Of a DNA stretch of 64,000 nt, positions 27,353 through 37,327 are shown in pieces (the stretch's first letter is position 1; each line of letters opens with the position of its first letter). The translations under genes were made by a program, and so were the position numbers. This DNA is from Streptomyces chumphonensis. Lineage in GTDB: Bacteria > Actinomycetota > Actinomycetes > Streptomycetales > Streptomycetaceae. The stretch spans positions 372,001 through 436,000 of the forward strand of contig NZ_JACXYU010000001.1 of NCBI RefSeq assembly GCF_014779715.1. The letters run 5' to 3'. Under the pieces are notes generated by a model. It saw only the letters and a list, made by a program, of their open reading frames with translations. It was not told the origin of the DNA and searched no databases.

Positions 27353-27640
27353 ACGGAACCTTCCTTGATGCGGCACGTATCAAGGAATTCCCGCAGCGGA
27401 AAGAGCAGCGCGGAGGATCACGAGAACGGGCCGAGTAGAAACTCAGAGGGCCCGGCCGGAGAGAAGAGCGGCAGCTCGCATGGAAACGATCCGAAGATTC
27501 GGTGAATTCACCGGGAGCAACGGGTTTCCCGCGGAGTGCGGTCCGGAGCTGGGCCTGATGTCGGGTGGCGCGGGCAGCCGGATCACCCGCCTGTGCGGGA
27601 GGTCCGGAAAAGCGATCGACCACGCCGGTTTCGCGGAACG
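27353..27640 (-). promoter_or_regulatory. Helicase leader with hairpin over the Shine-Dalgarno
   Basis: On the minus strand CCTTGAT (27385-27379) and ATCAAGG (27369-27363) form a 7-bp hairpin with a 9-nt loop. Its 3' arm runs into the Shine-Dalgarno AAGGAAGG (27365-27358). A second perfect palindrome, CGGTGAATTCACCG, lies at 27500-27513. A temperature-dependent leader is possible. Confidence 0.45.
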
Positions 27641-27677
27641 AGCCGGGGCCCGCACCCTTCAGGTGCGGGCCCCGGCT
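27641..27677 (-). terminator. Terminator of the cold-shock protein gene
   Basis: Bases 27641-27656 and 27662-27677 form a perfect 16-bp stem with a 5-nt loop, 20 nt past the stop of the cold-shock gene. Confidence 0.88.
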
Positions 27678-27697
27678 CTTCTGTCATGCGTGTCGCG

Positions 27698-27901
27698 TCA
27701 GGAGGCGACGATGTTCTCGGCCGTCGGGCCCTTCTGGCCCTGCGCGATGTCGAAGGTGACCTTCTGCCCCTCGAGCAGCTCGCGGAAACCCTGGGCGGCG
27801 ATGTTCGAGTAGTGGGCGAACACGTCGGGGCCGCCGCCGTCCTGCTCGATGAAGCCGAAGCCCTTTTCCGAGTTGAACCACTTCACGGTACCGGATGCCA
27901 T
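27698..27901 (-). CDS. CspA-type cold-shock protein
   Basis: The 67-residue protein is a complete single cold-shock domain with RNP1 KGFGFIEQ and RNP2-like VFAHYSNI, and starts [18 protein letters not shown]. The start is ATG 27901 behind AAGGAG. CSD proteins bind single-stranded RNA and act as RNA chaperones. It has its own strong terminator, so the helicase downstream may depend on read-through or its own promoter. Confidence 0.95.
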   Translation of the reverse strand: MASGTVKWFNSEKGFGFIEQDGGGPDVFAHYSNIAAQGFRELLEGQKVTFDIAQGQKGPTAENIVAS

Positions 27902-28090
27902 AACAATTCTCCTTCGGGGCAGTGCCCGGGGCTCCGCACCGTGCGGGCCCCGCGTCGCCGCGATGATTAGCCCGTCCGGAAAACCGGAAATACATAAGTG
28001 CTGCTCCCGGTTTTGGCGGCCGGGAGCGGCACTCGAAGTCTGGGGAACCACAACTGCAACTGTTATCGACAGTAGCACGGGGCGACGGGC
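27902..28090 (-). promoter_or_regulatory. Structured upstream leader of the cold-shock gene
   Basis: Two inverted repeats are visible: TCCGG/CCGGA around 27975-27988, and a 13-bp stem (27999-28011 with 28020-28032, one G-U pair). Such structured leaders are typical of cold-shock mRNAs. No clear -10/-35 pair is seen. Confidence 0.4.
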
Positions 28091-28269
28091 CCCGGCGCGG
28101 TGAACATTCTCCGCGGTCCGCCGTACGAGGTGGCGTCCTCGCGACCGGGTCGGGTTTCTCATTCCGCCGTCGTAGATTTTGCCAGGCCCGGACCGGAGCG
28201 TTCTGCCGCAGGGCCGGCCGTGTCGGCGCCGGCCGCGGGGGCCGGGGGCACGGCCCGAGGGGAGCGGCG

Positions 28270-28611
28270 TCAGGCGGTGCCGGCATCGTGCCGGTGCCCG
28301 GCGTCCGGGCGCCGCAGCTCCTCGTTCATGCGCCGGGCCTCCTCCAACTGGTCCTCAAGGATGACGATCCGACAGGCGGCCTCGATGGGCGTCCCCTGGT
28401 CGACCAGTTCCCGGGCGCGGGCGGCGATCTTCAGCTGGTAGCGGGAGTACCGGCGGTGCCCGCCCTCCGAGCGCAGCGGGGTGATCAGGCGGGCTTCGCC
28501 GATCGCCCGCAGGAAGCCGGGCGTGGTGCCGAGCATGTCGGCGGCCCGGCCCATCGTGTAGGCGGGGTAGTCGTCGTCGTCGAGACGGTCGAAGGAGTCT
28601 TCCGCGGTCAT
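28270..28611 (-). CDS. MerR-like helix-turn-helix regulator
   Basis: From ATG 28611 (AGAGGTG upstream) the product has 113 residues. A MerR-type winged helix spans about residues 17-60 ([39 protein letters not shown]), followed by a helical dimerisation stretch ending [12 protein letters not shown]. It lacks an obvious effector domain or metal-binding cysteines. It lies 180 bp upstream of the cold-shock leader in the same direction. A large palindrome sits in its own leader and may be its operator. Confidence 0.85.
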   Translation of the reverse strand: MTAEDSFDRLDDDDYPAYTMGRAADMLGTTPGFLRAIGEARLITPLRSEGGHRRYSRYQLKIAARARELVDQGTPIEAACRIVILEDQLEEARRMNEELRRPDAGHRHDAGTA

Positions 28612-28649
28612 GGGCACCTCTGGTCGGACCAACACATCGAACGCATCGA

Positions 28650-28681
28650 GGGGCCCTGGTGCCGTACGGCACCAGGGCCCC
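28650..28681. promoter_or_regulatory. Perfect 32-bp palindrome before the MerR-like gene
   Basis: The whole of 28650-28681 equals its reverse complement, centred on GTAC. It lies 38 bp before the start codon, so it could be a MerR dimer site or an RNA hairpin in the leader. Confidence 0.7.
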
Positions 28682-29095
28682 GAGGGACGTAACACCATCT
28701 TCCGGCCTATCGCGGGGCCGGATTCCTCTGTGCGCACTCCCCCGAACCGGGGGACGTGCGCGGGGATCGCGGATTCTTGACCGTGTGACCACCTTCCGTT
28801 CCGGGGCCTGCGGCTCCCGGGCCGACCGCGGCCGCCCCGGGCGATCCTGATGGCGTCTACCTCCTTCTCTCACTCTCGCGTTCCGCACTCCTGGAAAACG
28901 TGCGACCCTCACACTAGGCCGGGCGAAGTCGGATGTCTACTCTCGCCACGACAGTTTTTCTCTCCGGGTTGCCCGAAGAGTTCTCGGTCGTCCCTCTCGG
29001 GCGGAGGTGCGGGGGAACCGTCGGAACGGACGCGGGGAGAGCGGGGACTGAGTGCGGCGTCACAACGGGACCCCGCCCGGCGCCTGAGCGCCCGG
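28682..29095. other. 414-bp intergenic region with no recognised gene
   Basis: It must hold the promoter of the MerR-like gene (minus strand) and the end of the sulfite-oxidase-like gene. Codon bias is lost here and only very short frames without ribosome sites exist. I see no RNA gene. Confidence 0.5.
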
Positions 29096-29719
29096 CTAGA
29101 GCTCCGGGCCCTCGCCCGGCTCCTCCTGGTAGGAGTAGCGCTGCTCACGCCAGGGGTCGCCGAGGTTGTGGTACCCGCGCTCCTCCCAGAAGCCGCGACG
29201 GTCGGCCGTCATGTACTCCACGCCGCGCACCCACTTCGGGCCCTTCCAGGCGTAGAGGTGGGGCACGACGAAACGGACCGGGAAGCCGTGCTCGGCGGTC
29301 AGGAGTTCCCCGGCCCGGTGGGTGGCGAACACGGACTGCTCGGCCGCGAAGTCCGCCAGGCGCAGGTTGGCGCTGTAGCCGTACTCGGCCCAGACCATGA
29401 CGTGCGTGACCCCCTCGGCCGGGGGCGCCAGGGAGAGAAGGCTGCGCGCGCGCACTCCGCCCCACTCGACGCCGCGCATGCTGAACTTGGTCACGCAGTG
29501 CAGGTCGGCCGTGACGGTGTCGTAGGGCAGAGCGGAGAACTCCTCGTGCGTCCAGGCGTGCTTGTCGCCGTCCACCGTGGCGCCGAAGACGCGGAAGTCC
29601 CACCGCTCGGGCTTGAACCGGGGAACGGGCCCGTAGTGCGTGACCGGCCAGCCGCGCTGGAGCCGCTGACCAGGCGGGAGCTCTGCGTTCTCCGCTGCGC
29701 GGCTCTCCGGCTGACCCAT
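29096..29719 (-). CDS. Molybdopterin-dependent oxidoreductase, sulfite-oxidase family
   Basis: The 207-residue protein is a stand-alone oxidoreductase-molybdopterin domain. The molybdenum-ligand Cys is in TADLHCVTKFSMRGVEW (about residue 75). Other markers are GWPVTHYGPVPRF, WAEYGYSANLRLADF, FVVPHLYAWKGPKWVRGVEYM and WEERGYHNLGDPW. There is no Tat signal, heme domain or dimerisation domain, so it is a cytoplasmic, YedY-like core. The substrate is unknown. It is divergent from bfr. Confidence 0.88.
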   Translation of the reverse strand: MGQPESRAAENAELPPGQRLQRGWPVTHYGPVPRFKPERWDFRVFGATVDGDKHAWTHEEFSALPYDTVTADLHCVTKFSMRGVEWGGVRARSLLSLAPPAEGVTHVMVWAEYGYSANLRLADFAAEQSVFATHRAGELLTAEHGFPVRFVVPHLYAWKGPKWVRGVEYMTADRRGFWEERGYHNLGDPWREQRYSYQEEPGEGPEL

Positions 29720-29788
29720 GGTTCCATGGTGACAGACCCGGGCAGACGGCCAGGACGAGGCCCCGTCCAGCCCCTGAAATCAGGGCAT

Positions 29789-29807
29789 TTCGGTAAGCCT
29801 TCACTTA
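29789..29807. promoter_or_regulatory. Weak iron-box-like site before bfr
   Basis: The 19 bp match the remembered DmdR/IdeR consensus at about 12 positions and contain GTAAG/CTTAC inverted arms. Position between the divergent genes suits iron control of bfr, but the match is poor. Confidence 0.3.
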
Positions 29808-29883
29808 CTGGACGTACCCGCGCGGGGGTGCGAGGATGCGGCGCACCACACGCCGATCTTCGTCATGGGAAGGAGCCCGTGCC

Positions 29884-30363
29884 ATGCAGGGCGACCCCGA
29901 GGTCATCGAGTTCCTCAACGAGCAGTTGACCGCCGAGCTGACCGCGATCAACCAGTACTTCCTGCACGCCAAGATGCAGGAGAACTTCGGCTGGACGAAG
30001 CTCGCCACGTACACGCGCGCGGAGTCCTTCGACGAGATGAAGCACGCGGAGCGGCTCACCGACCGCATCCTGTTCCTGGAGGGGCTGCCGAACTACCAGC
30101 GGCTGTTCCACGTGCGCGTCGGCCAGACCGTCACGGAGATGTTCCAGGCCGACCGGCAGGTCGAGGTCGAGGCCATCGACCGGCTGCGCCGGGGCATCGA
30201 GGTGATGCGGGCCAAGGGCGATGTCACCTCGGCCAACATCTTCGAGGAGATCCTCGCCGACGAGGAACACCACATCGACTACCTGGACACGCAGCTGGAG
30301 CTGATCGAGAAGCTCGGCGAGGCGCTCTACATCGCGCAGCTGATCGAGCAGCCGAGCACGTGA
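29884..30363 (+). CDS. bfr: Bacterioferritin
   Basis: The 159-residue protein stores iron in a 24-subunit shell. All ferroxidase ligands are present: Glu18, Glu51, His54, Glu94, Glu127 and His130. The heme ligand Met52 is present in DEMKHAERL, so this is a heme-binding bacterioferritin, not a plain ferritin. The start is ATG 29884 with AAGGAG 8 nt upstream. It converges on bfd with only 21 bp between the stops. The two act together, since Bfd draws iron out of Bfr. Confidence 0.97.
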   Translation: MQGDPEVIEFLNEQLTAELTAINQYFLHAKMQENFGWTKLATYTRAESFDEMKHAERLTDRILFLEGLPNYQRLFHVRVGQTVTEMFQADRQVEVEAIDRLRRGIEVMRAKGDVTSANIFEEILADEEHHIDYLDTQLELIEKLGEALYIAQLIEQPST

Positions 30364-30384
30364 CGGCGGCCGGCGCCCGGCCCG

Positions 30385-30630
30385 TCAGGCCGCTTCGGCG
30401 ACCGCGTCGGCCCGCTGCGGCTCGGCGGTGAGCGCGGGCAGCCCCTGATCGACGCGCTCGCGGCGGGGGCAGGAACCCCGGCCGAGGATGCCCTGGATAC
30501 GGCGGACACAGGACCCGCAGTCCGTGCCCGCCTTGCAGGCGGAGGCGATCTGCCGCGGCGTGCAGGCCCCGGCGTCCGCGTGCTGACGTACCTGCTGCTC
30601 GGTGATCCCGAAGCACGAGCAGACGTACAC
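30385..30630 (-). CDS. bfd: Bacterioferritin-associated [2Fe-2S] ferredoxin
   Basis: The 81-residue protein has the BFD-type [2Fe-2S] ligands Cys4, Cys6, Cys38 and Cys41 (YVCSCFG and GTDCGSCVRR). The last 25 residues are an extra acidic tail compared with E. coli Bfd. The start is GTG 30630 with GGGAGGTGA just upstream. An iron box at 30680-30698 lies about 50 bp before the start, so it should be induced under iron starvation to mobilise iron from bacterioferritin. Confidence 0.93.
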   Translation of the reverse strand: MYVCSCFGITEQQVRQHADAGACTPRQIASACKAGTDCGSCVRRIQGILGRGSCPRRERVDQGLPALTAEPQRADAVAEAA

Positions 30631-30679
30631 GCGGTCACCTCCCGGGGCACGGACGGGCCCCAGGAGGACCCGTGATCAA

Positions 30680-30698
30680 TTAGGTTACCCTTACCTTA
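30680..30698 (-). promoter_or_regulatory. DmdR/IdeR iron box before bfd
   Basis: TTAGGTTACCCTTACCTTA matches the remembered consensus TTAGGTTAGGCTAACCTAA at 15 of 19 positions and sits in the bfd promoter region. Confidence 0.8.
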
Positions 30699-30727
30699 CC
30701 CTGTTGTCCGGAGCCCGAAAAGCCCAC

Positions 30728-30758
30728 TGGGGCGCGGATCGCTGTGACCCGCGCCCCA
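30728..30758 (-). terminator. Hairpin after the DAHP synthase gene
   Basis: TGGGGCGCGG (30728-30737) and CCGCGCCCCA (30749-30758) form a perfect 10-bp stem, 36 nt past the DAHP synthase stop and before the bfd iron box. Confidence 0.7.
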
Positions 30759-30793
30759 GACGCGTGCGGTGGGCGCCACCGTGGCGCGACCCG

Positions 30794-32143
30794 TCACTGG
30801 TGGCGGTACATCTCCGCGACCAGGAAGGCGAGGTCGAGCGACTGGCTGCGGTTCAGCCGGGGGTCGCAGGCCGTCTCGTAGCGCTGGTGCAGGTCGTCGA
30901 CGAAGATCTCGTCCCCGCCGCCCACGCACTCGGTGACGTCGTCACCGGTGAGCTCCACGTGGATGCCCCCCGGGTGCGTGCCCAGCCCCTTGTGCACCTC
31001 GAAGAAGCCCTTGACCTCGTCCAGCACGTCGTCGAAGCGACGCGTCTTGTGGCCGGAGGCGGCCTCGAAGGTGTTGCCGTGCATGGGGTCGCACACCCAC
31101 GCCACCTGGGCGCCGGACGCGGTGACCTTCTCCACCAGCGTGGGCAGACGGTCGCGCACCTTGTCGGCGCCCATGCGGGCGACGAACGTCAGCCGGCCGG
31201 GCTCACGGTCCGGGTCCAGGCGGTCGATCAGCGCGAGCGCCTCCTCCGGCGTCGTCGTCGGGCCGAGCTTGACGCCGAGCGGGTTGCGGATCTGGGCGCA
31301 GAACTCCACGTGGGCGTGGTCGAGCTGGCGCGTGCGCTCACCGATCCACACCATGTGCCCGGACACGTCGTAGAGCTTGCCGCTGCGCGAGTCCACCCGG
31401 GTGAGGGCGGCCTCGTAGTCGAGCAGCAGCGCCTCGTGGGAGGCGAAGAACTCGACCGTCTTGAACTCCTCGGGGTCCACCCCGCAGGCGTTCATGAAGT
31501 TGAGCGCCCGGTCGATCTCCCGGGCGAGCGCCTCGTAGCGCTGACCGGAGGGCGAGTTCTTGACGAAGTCCTGGTTCCAGGCGTGCACCTGCCGCAGATC
31601 CGCGTAACCGCCGGTGGTGAAGGCGCGCACCAGGTTCAGCGTCGAGGCGGACGCCTGGTACATGCGCTTCAGCCGCTCCGGGTCGGGGCGGCGGGCCTCG
31701 GGGGTGAACTCGAAGCCGTTGACCGAGTCGCCCCGGTAGGTCGGCAGCGTCACGCCGTCGCGCGTCTCGGTGGGCTTGGAGCGCGGCTTGCTGTACTGGC
31801 CGGCGATGCGGCCGACCTTCACCACCGGGACGGACCCGGCGTAGGTGAGGACGGCCCCCATCTGCAGGAGCGTCTTCAGCTTGTTGCGGATGTGCTCCGC
31901 CGACACCCCGTCGAACGCCTCCGCGCAGTCACCGCCCTGGAGGAGGAACGCCTCACCCCGGGCGACGGCAGCCAGGCGGTCCTTGAGCTGGTCGCACTCA
32001 CCGGCGAAGACCAGCGGCGGATAGGACTCCAGCTCGGCGATCACATCGCGCAGAGCCGTCGAGTCCGGGTAGTCGGGCTGCTGCGCCGCGGGAAGATTCC
32101 GCCAGGTGGCGGTCGAGGTGCTGCTCTCAGCGTTCACGGTCAC
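30794..32143 (-). CDS. aroH: Class II 3-deoxy-7-phosphoheptulonate (DAHP) synthase
   Basis: This enzyme joins PEP and erythrose 4-phosphate at the entry of the shikimate pathway. The 449-residue protein is the plant/actinobacterial class II type: FLLQGGDCAEAF, GRIAGQYSKPRS, YRGDSVNGFE, EFFASHEALLLDYE, SGHMVWIGERTRQLD, RNPLGVKLGPTT, WVCDPMHGNTFEA, LGTHPGGIHVELTGDDVTECVGG and YETACDPRLN. The start is GTG 32143 with TAACCT 7 nt upstream and no good Shine-Dalgarno, suggesting a leaderless mRNA. The symbol varies by organism (aroG in mycobacteria). Confidence 0.96.
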   Translation of the reverse strand: MTVNAESSTSTATWRNLPAAQQPDYPDSTALRDVIAELESYPPLVFAGECDQLKDRLAAVARGEAFLLQGGDCAEAFDGVSAEHIRNKLKTLLQMGAVLTYAGSVPVVKVGRIAGQYSKPRSKPTETRDGVTLPTYRGDSVNGFEFTPEARRPDPERLKRMYQASASTLNLVRAFTTGGYADLRQVHAWNQDFVKNSPSGQRYEALAREIDRALNFMNACGVDPEEFKTVEFFASHEALLLDYEAALTRVDSRSGKLYDVSGHMVWIGERTRQLDHAHVEFCAQIRNPLGVKLGPTTTPEEALALIDRLDPDREPGRLTFVARMGADKVRDRLPTLVEKVTASGAQVAWVCDPMHGNTFEAASGHKTRRFDDVLDEVKGFFEVHKGLGTHPGGIHVELTGDDVTECVGGGDEIFVDDLHQRYETACDPRLNRSQSLDLAFLVAEMYRHQ

Positions 32144-32260
32144 GGCACCCAGGTTACGGCGTCGCGGCGCGCCCTTCGGCCCGCGACCGCCAGATGAGAC
32201 GGCGTTCTCATCCGACCGCTCGGCGCGGTGACGCGAGTCACGGAAGGCCGGGGAACGGGA

Positions 32261-32304
32261 ACGGCGCCACCCGGGCGGGACGGAACCCGCCCGGGTGGCG
32301 CCGT
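32261..32304. terminator. Strong hairpin after the isocitrate dehydrogenase gene
   Basis: Bases 32261-32279 and 32286-32304 form a perfect 19-bp stem with a 6-nt loop, starting 12 nt past the idh stop. Confidence 0.88.
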
Positions 32305-32316
32305 GCGCCTCGGGCC

Positions 32317-34536
<2,220 letters not shown>

Positions 34537-34639
34537 CGGGTGCTCCGCTCCACGATTGCAACATTGCTCGACATCAAGATATCTCGTGGCCCGCCCCCGC
34601 CTCGACCGGGCTCCACGCCACCTCCCCGGCCCCGGACCG

Positions 34640-34990
34640 TCAGATCCAGCCGACCGCGAGGGCGAGGAGGAAGGGGACGGGGACGAGGGCGGCCGAGCCG
34701 AGCCAGCGGCGCAGCGGCCAGCCCTCCTGGCGGGGCACGGCCACGTCGACGACGAGCAGCGCCCCGAGGACCACGACGCCGCCGACGGCCGCCCCGGCCA
34801 GGGCCCCGGCCACGTGGTCCTCGGCCTCCTTGTCGCAGCCGAGCCCGCCCATGCAGTCCACCAGCGGGTACTCGACGACGAGCCAGTGCGCGCAGAAGGC
34901 CGGGACGATCGCGAGGACGCCGATCAGCAGGTTGGCCAGCACGGCCGCCACCACGCCTCCGGCGGACGCGTGCTCGCGGTCGCGGTGCAC
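34640..34990 (-). CDS. Small membrane protein of unknown function
   Basis: The start is GTG 34990, chosen because GGAGGGGG lies just upstream and hydrophobic sequence begins soon after; the frame upstream is Arg/Pro-rich and non-coding in style. The 116-residue product has three likely helices (about residues 10-32, 53-75 and 92-113). Two cysteines flank the first loop ([12 protein letters not shown]). I do not recognise the family. It lies between idh and the crotonase gene. Confidence 0.6.
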   Translation of the reverse strand: MHRDREHASAGGVVAAVLANLLIGVLAIVPAFCAHWLVVEYPLVDCMGGLGCDKEAEDHVAGALAGAAVGGVVVLGALLVVDVAVPRQEGWPLRRWLGSAALVPVPFLLALAVGWI

Positions 34991-35079
34991 GGCGTCCCCC
35001 TCCGTAGCGTCCCGGTGTTCCCTCCGGCCCGGTAGATGCACGACGGGGACGGCCGGTTCCACCGGGCCGGGACGCGGGC

Positions 35080-35853
35080 CTACCGCGCGTGGTGGGCCGC
35101 GGCCGAGAACGTCAGCAGCTGGGCGTCGAGCAGGGTGAGGTCGCCCTGGCGGGCGGCGGAGGCGTAGGCGTTGAGCAGGGCCTTCGTCGAGCGCAGGGCG
35201 GCCGGGGAGCGGCGGAGCAGGGGCTTCGTCCACTGGCCGACGACCTTGTCCAGCTCCGTGTCGGGCACCACGCGGTGGGCCACGCCGATCCGCTCCGCCT
35301 CGGCGGCGTCGAAGATGCGCGTGGTCAGGATGAGTTCGCGGATGCGGGCGGCGCCGACCTCGGACAGCAGGCGCTGGAGGGCGCCGCCCCAGGCGGTCGG
35401 GAGGCCGAGGCCGAGCTCGGGCAGCCGGAGGCGGGTGCCCTCGGCGGCGACGCGCAGGTCGCAGTGGAGCGCCAGGCCGAGGCCGGCGCCGATGACCTTG
35501 CCGTGCAGCCGGGCGATCGTGGCCACGGGGGCGGTGGCCAGGGCCTCGCAGACGCGACGGGCCTTGCCGCCGAGCGCGTGGAGGCCGGCGCCGGTGGGGT
35601 CCTCGTCGAGGAGGGTGCCGAACTCCTCGCGCGCTCCTCCCTGGCAGAAGTCGTCCCCGGCCCCGGAGAGCACCAGGACGCGGAGGTCGGTGCTGTCGTG
35701 CACGGCGGCGAGCACGGTGAGGAGGTCGTCGAGCATGGGGACGTCGACGGCGTTGCCCGCCTCGGGACGGTTCAGCCGGACGTGGAGGACGCCGCCGTCC
35801 CGCTCGACGTGGAGGGTCTTGAGGTCACCGGCGGGGAAGGGCTGTTCGGGCAC
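35080..35853 (-). CDS. Enoyl-CoA hydratase/isomerase-family protein (crotonase fold)
   Basis: The 257-residue protein has the crotonase core: RLNRPEAGNAVDVPMLDDL, LSGAGDDFCQGGARE (oxyanion-hole loop), ARLHGKVIGAGLGLALHCDLRVAAE and LPELGLGLPTAWGGALQRLL. The Glu of the second catalytic position (PELGLG) is kept. The first catalytic Glu of true hydratases, which falls in GGGCEL, is replaced here (GAGLGL), so simple hydratase activity is doubtful. It lies 87 bp after the CYP154-like gene in the same direction and may belong to the conservon transcript. Confidence 0.82.
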   Translation of the reverse strand: MPEQPFPAGDLKTLHVERDGGVLHVRLNRPEAGNAVDVPMLDDLLTVLAAVHDSTDLRVLVLSGAGDDFCQGGAREEFGTLLDEDPTGAGLHALGGKARRVCEALATAPVATIARLHGKVIGAGLGLALHCDLRVAAEGTRLRLPELGLGLPTAWGGALQRLLSEVGAARIRELILTTRIFDAAEAERIGVAHRVVPDTELDKVVGQWTKPLLRRSPAALRSTKALLNAYASAARQGDLTLLDAQLLTFSAAAHHAR

Positions 35854-35940
35854 AGGGGTTCCTTGGTTCTGGGGAGCGCGGGCCTGGGGGGGGTGGAGTG
35901 GGGGTGGCGCGAGTGGGGGTGACGCGTGCGGGCGGACGGC

Positions 35941-37203
35941 TCAGCGCACGGCGACGGGCAGCGCGGCGAGGTACCGGAAGGCGGCGCGGGGCGAGACCCA
36001 CGTCGGCGGCGCGGTGACGCGCAGCGTCGGGAAGCGGCGGAGCACGTCGCGGACGAGGACGGCGGCCTCCATCCGCGCGAGGGGCGCGCCGAGGCAGTAG
36101 TGGACGCCGCCGCCGAAGGCGAGGTGCGAGCCGCCCCGGTGGATGTCGAAGGTGCCGGGGTCGGGGTACTGGGCGGGGTCGTGGTGGGCCGCGCCGATCA
36201 TGACGTGCACCATCTCGCCCCGGGCGACGGGGACGCCGGCGAGCTCGGTGTCCTCGGCGGCGATCCGGCCGTGGACGTGTACGGGGGCGTCGTAGCGCAG
36301 GCACTCCTCGACGGCCGAGGGGACGTCCTCCGGGTGTGCGCGCAGCCACGCACGCTGTTCCGGGTTCTGATCCAGCAGCCAGATCACGGTGGACAGGACG
36401 GAGGAGGTCGTCTCCAGCGCCGCCATGACGACGAACTTGGCGAGGTGGTGGACGTTCCGGTCGGCCTGTTCCCGGTCGGGCTCGATGGAGTCCCACATGC
36501 GCAGCCAGTCGGAGACGGCGTCGTCCCCGGGCCGCTCGCGGCGTGCGCGGACCACGTCGGCGATGTACTCGACGAGCCGGATGGCGGAGCGGTCGGCCTG
36601 GGCGAGCTGGCTCTTGGTGGGCACGAGTTCCTGCGGCAGGGCCTGGTCGTGCGTGAGGACGATCAGTTCGTCGTAGTCCTCGGGGGGCAGTCCCAGCCAG
36701 TGGCCGATGACGGAGACGGGCAGCCGCTCGCTCACGAGGGTGGCGAAGTCGGCTTCCCCGTGCGCCAGTTCACCCTCCAGCCGGTCGAGCAGCCGCTCGG
36801 ATATGCGCTCGATCGGCTCCTGCAGGGCCTCCAGGGCCGTTCTTCCGAAATAGCCCGCGGGGACGCTGCGTTGTTGCGTATGTTCAGGGGGGTTGAGGCC
36901 GGGGAGGCTGCGACTCCACTCCACCGAGGAGGGGTTGTTCCAGCGTTCGGCCGCGTTCTCCTGGCGGTTCCGCCAGGCGGTGTCGGGGGTGAGCCACTGC
37001 CGGGAGCGCCGCAGCACCTCGTCGCACGCCTCGTAGGAGTTCGCCAGGTACCCGCCCCAGGGGGCGGGTACCACGGGTCCGAGAGCGAGCAGCTTCGTGT
37101 AGACGGACCGGGGGTCGGCCTGCCCGTTCGCGGAGCGCAGTCGGGAGATCAGCGCGGCGACGGTCCGCCGGTCGACTCGGGGGGCAAGGGCGGTTCGCTC
37201 CAC
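35941..37203 (-). CDS. Cytochrome P450, CYP154-like (conservon partner)
   Basis: The 420-residue P450 has canonical motifs: I-helix MAALETTSSV, ExxR as EECLR (SAVEECLRYDAPVHVHGR), and the heme loop HLAFGGGVHYCLGAPLARME with the proximal Cys. Length and order fit the actinobacterial CYP154 type. It follows a CYP157-like gene, the standard pair at the end of conservons. The 124 bp between the two genes may hold an extra promoter, but none is obvious. Redox partners are not encoded nearby. Confidence 0.9.
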   Translation of the reverse strand: MERTALAPRVDRRTVAALISRLRSANGQADPRSVYTKLLALGPVVPAPWGGYLANSYEACDEVLRRSRQWLTPDTAWRNRQENAAERWNNPSSVEWSRSLPGLNPPEHTQQRSVPAGYFGRTALEALQEPIERISERLLDRLEGELAHGEADFATLVSERLPVSVIGHWLGLPPEDYDELIVLTHDQALPQELVPTKSQLAQADRSAIRLVEYIADVVRARRERPGDDAVSDWLRMWDSIEPDREQADRNVHHLAKFVVMAALETTSSVLSTVIWLLDQNPEQRAWLRAHPEDVPSAVEECLRYDAPVHVHGRIAAEDTELAGVPVARGEMVHVMIGAAHHDPAQYPDPGTFDIHRGGSHLAFGGGVHYCLGAPLARMEAAVLVRDVLRRFPTLRVTAPPTWVSPRAAFRYLAALPVAVR

Positions 37204-37327
37204 GGGAGGCTCCTCGTCTGCGATGTGATCAAATTCGCGGGCGACCTACCCCCCTCTTCGAACGTTCATCCAAGCCGGTCGTGCTTTTCGAATCGTTGCC
37301 TTGCTCACACCCTGTGCGACGGGTCCG

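Noticed and set aside
28785..28850. Possible 21-residue leader peptide starting at GTG 28785
   Set aside because: It has no ribosome site, no TANNNT signature and no attenuator-like hairpin after it.
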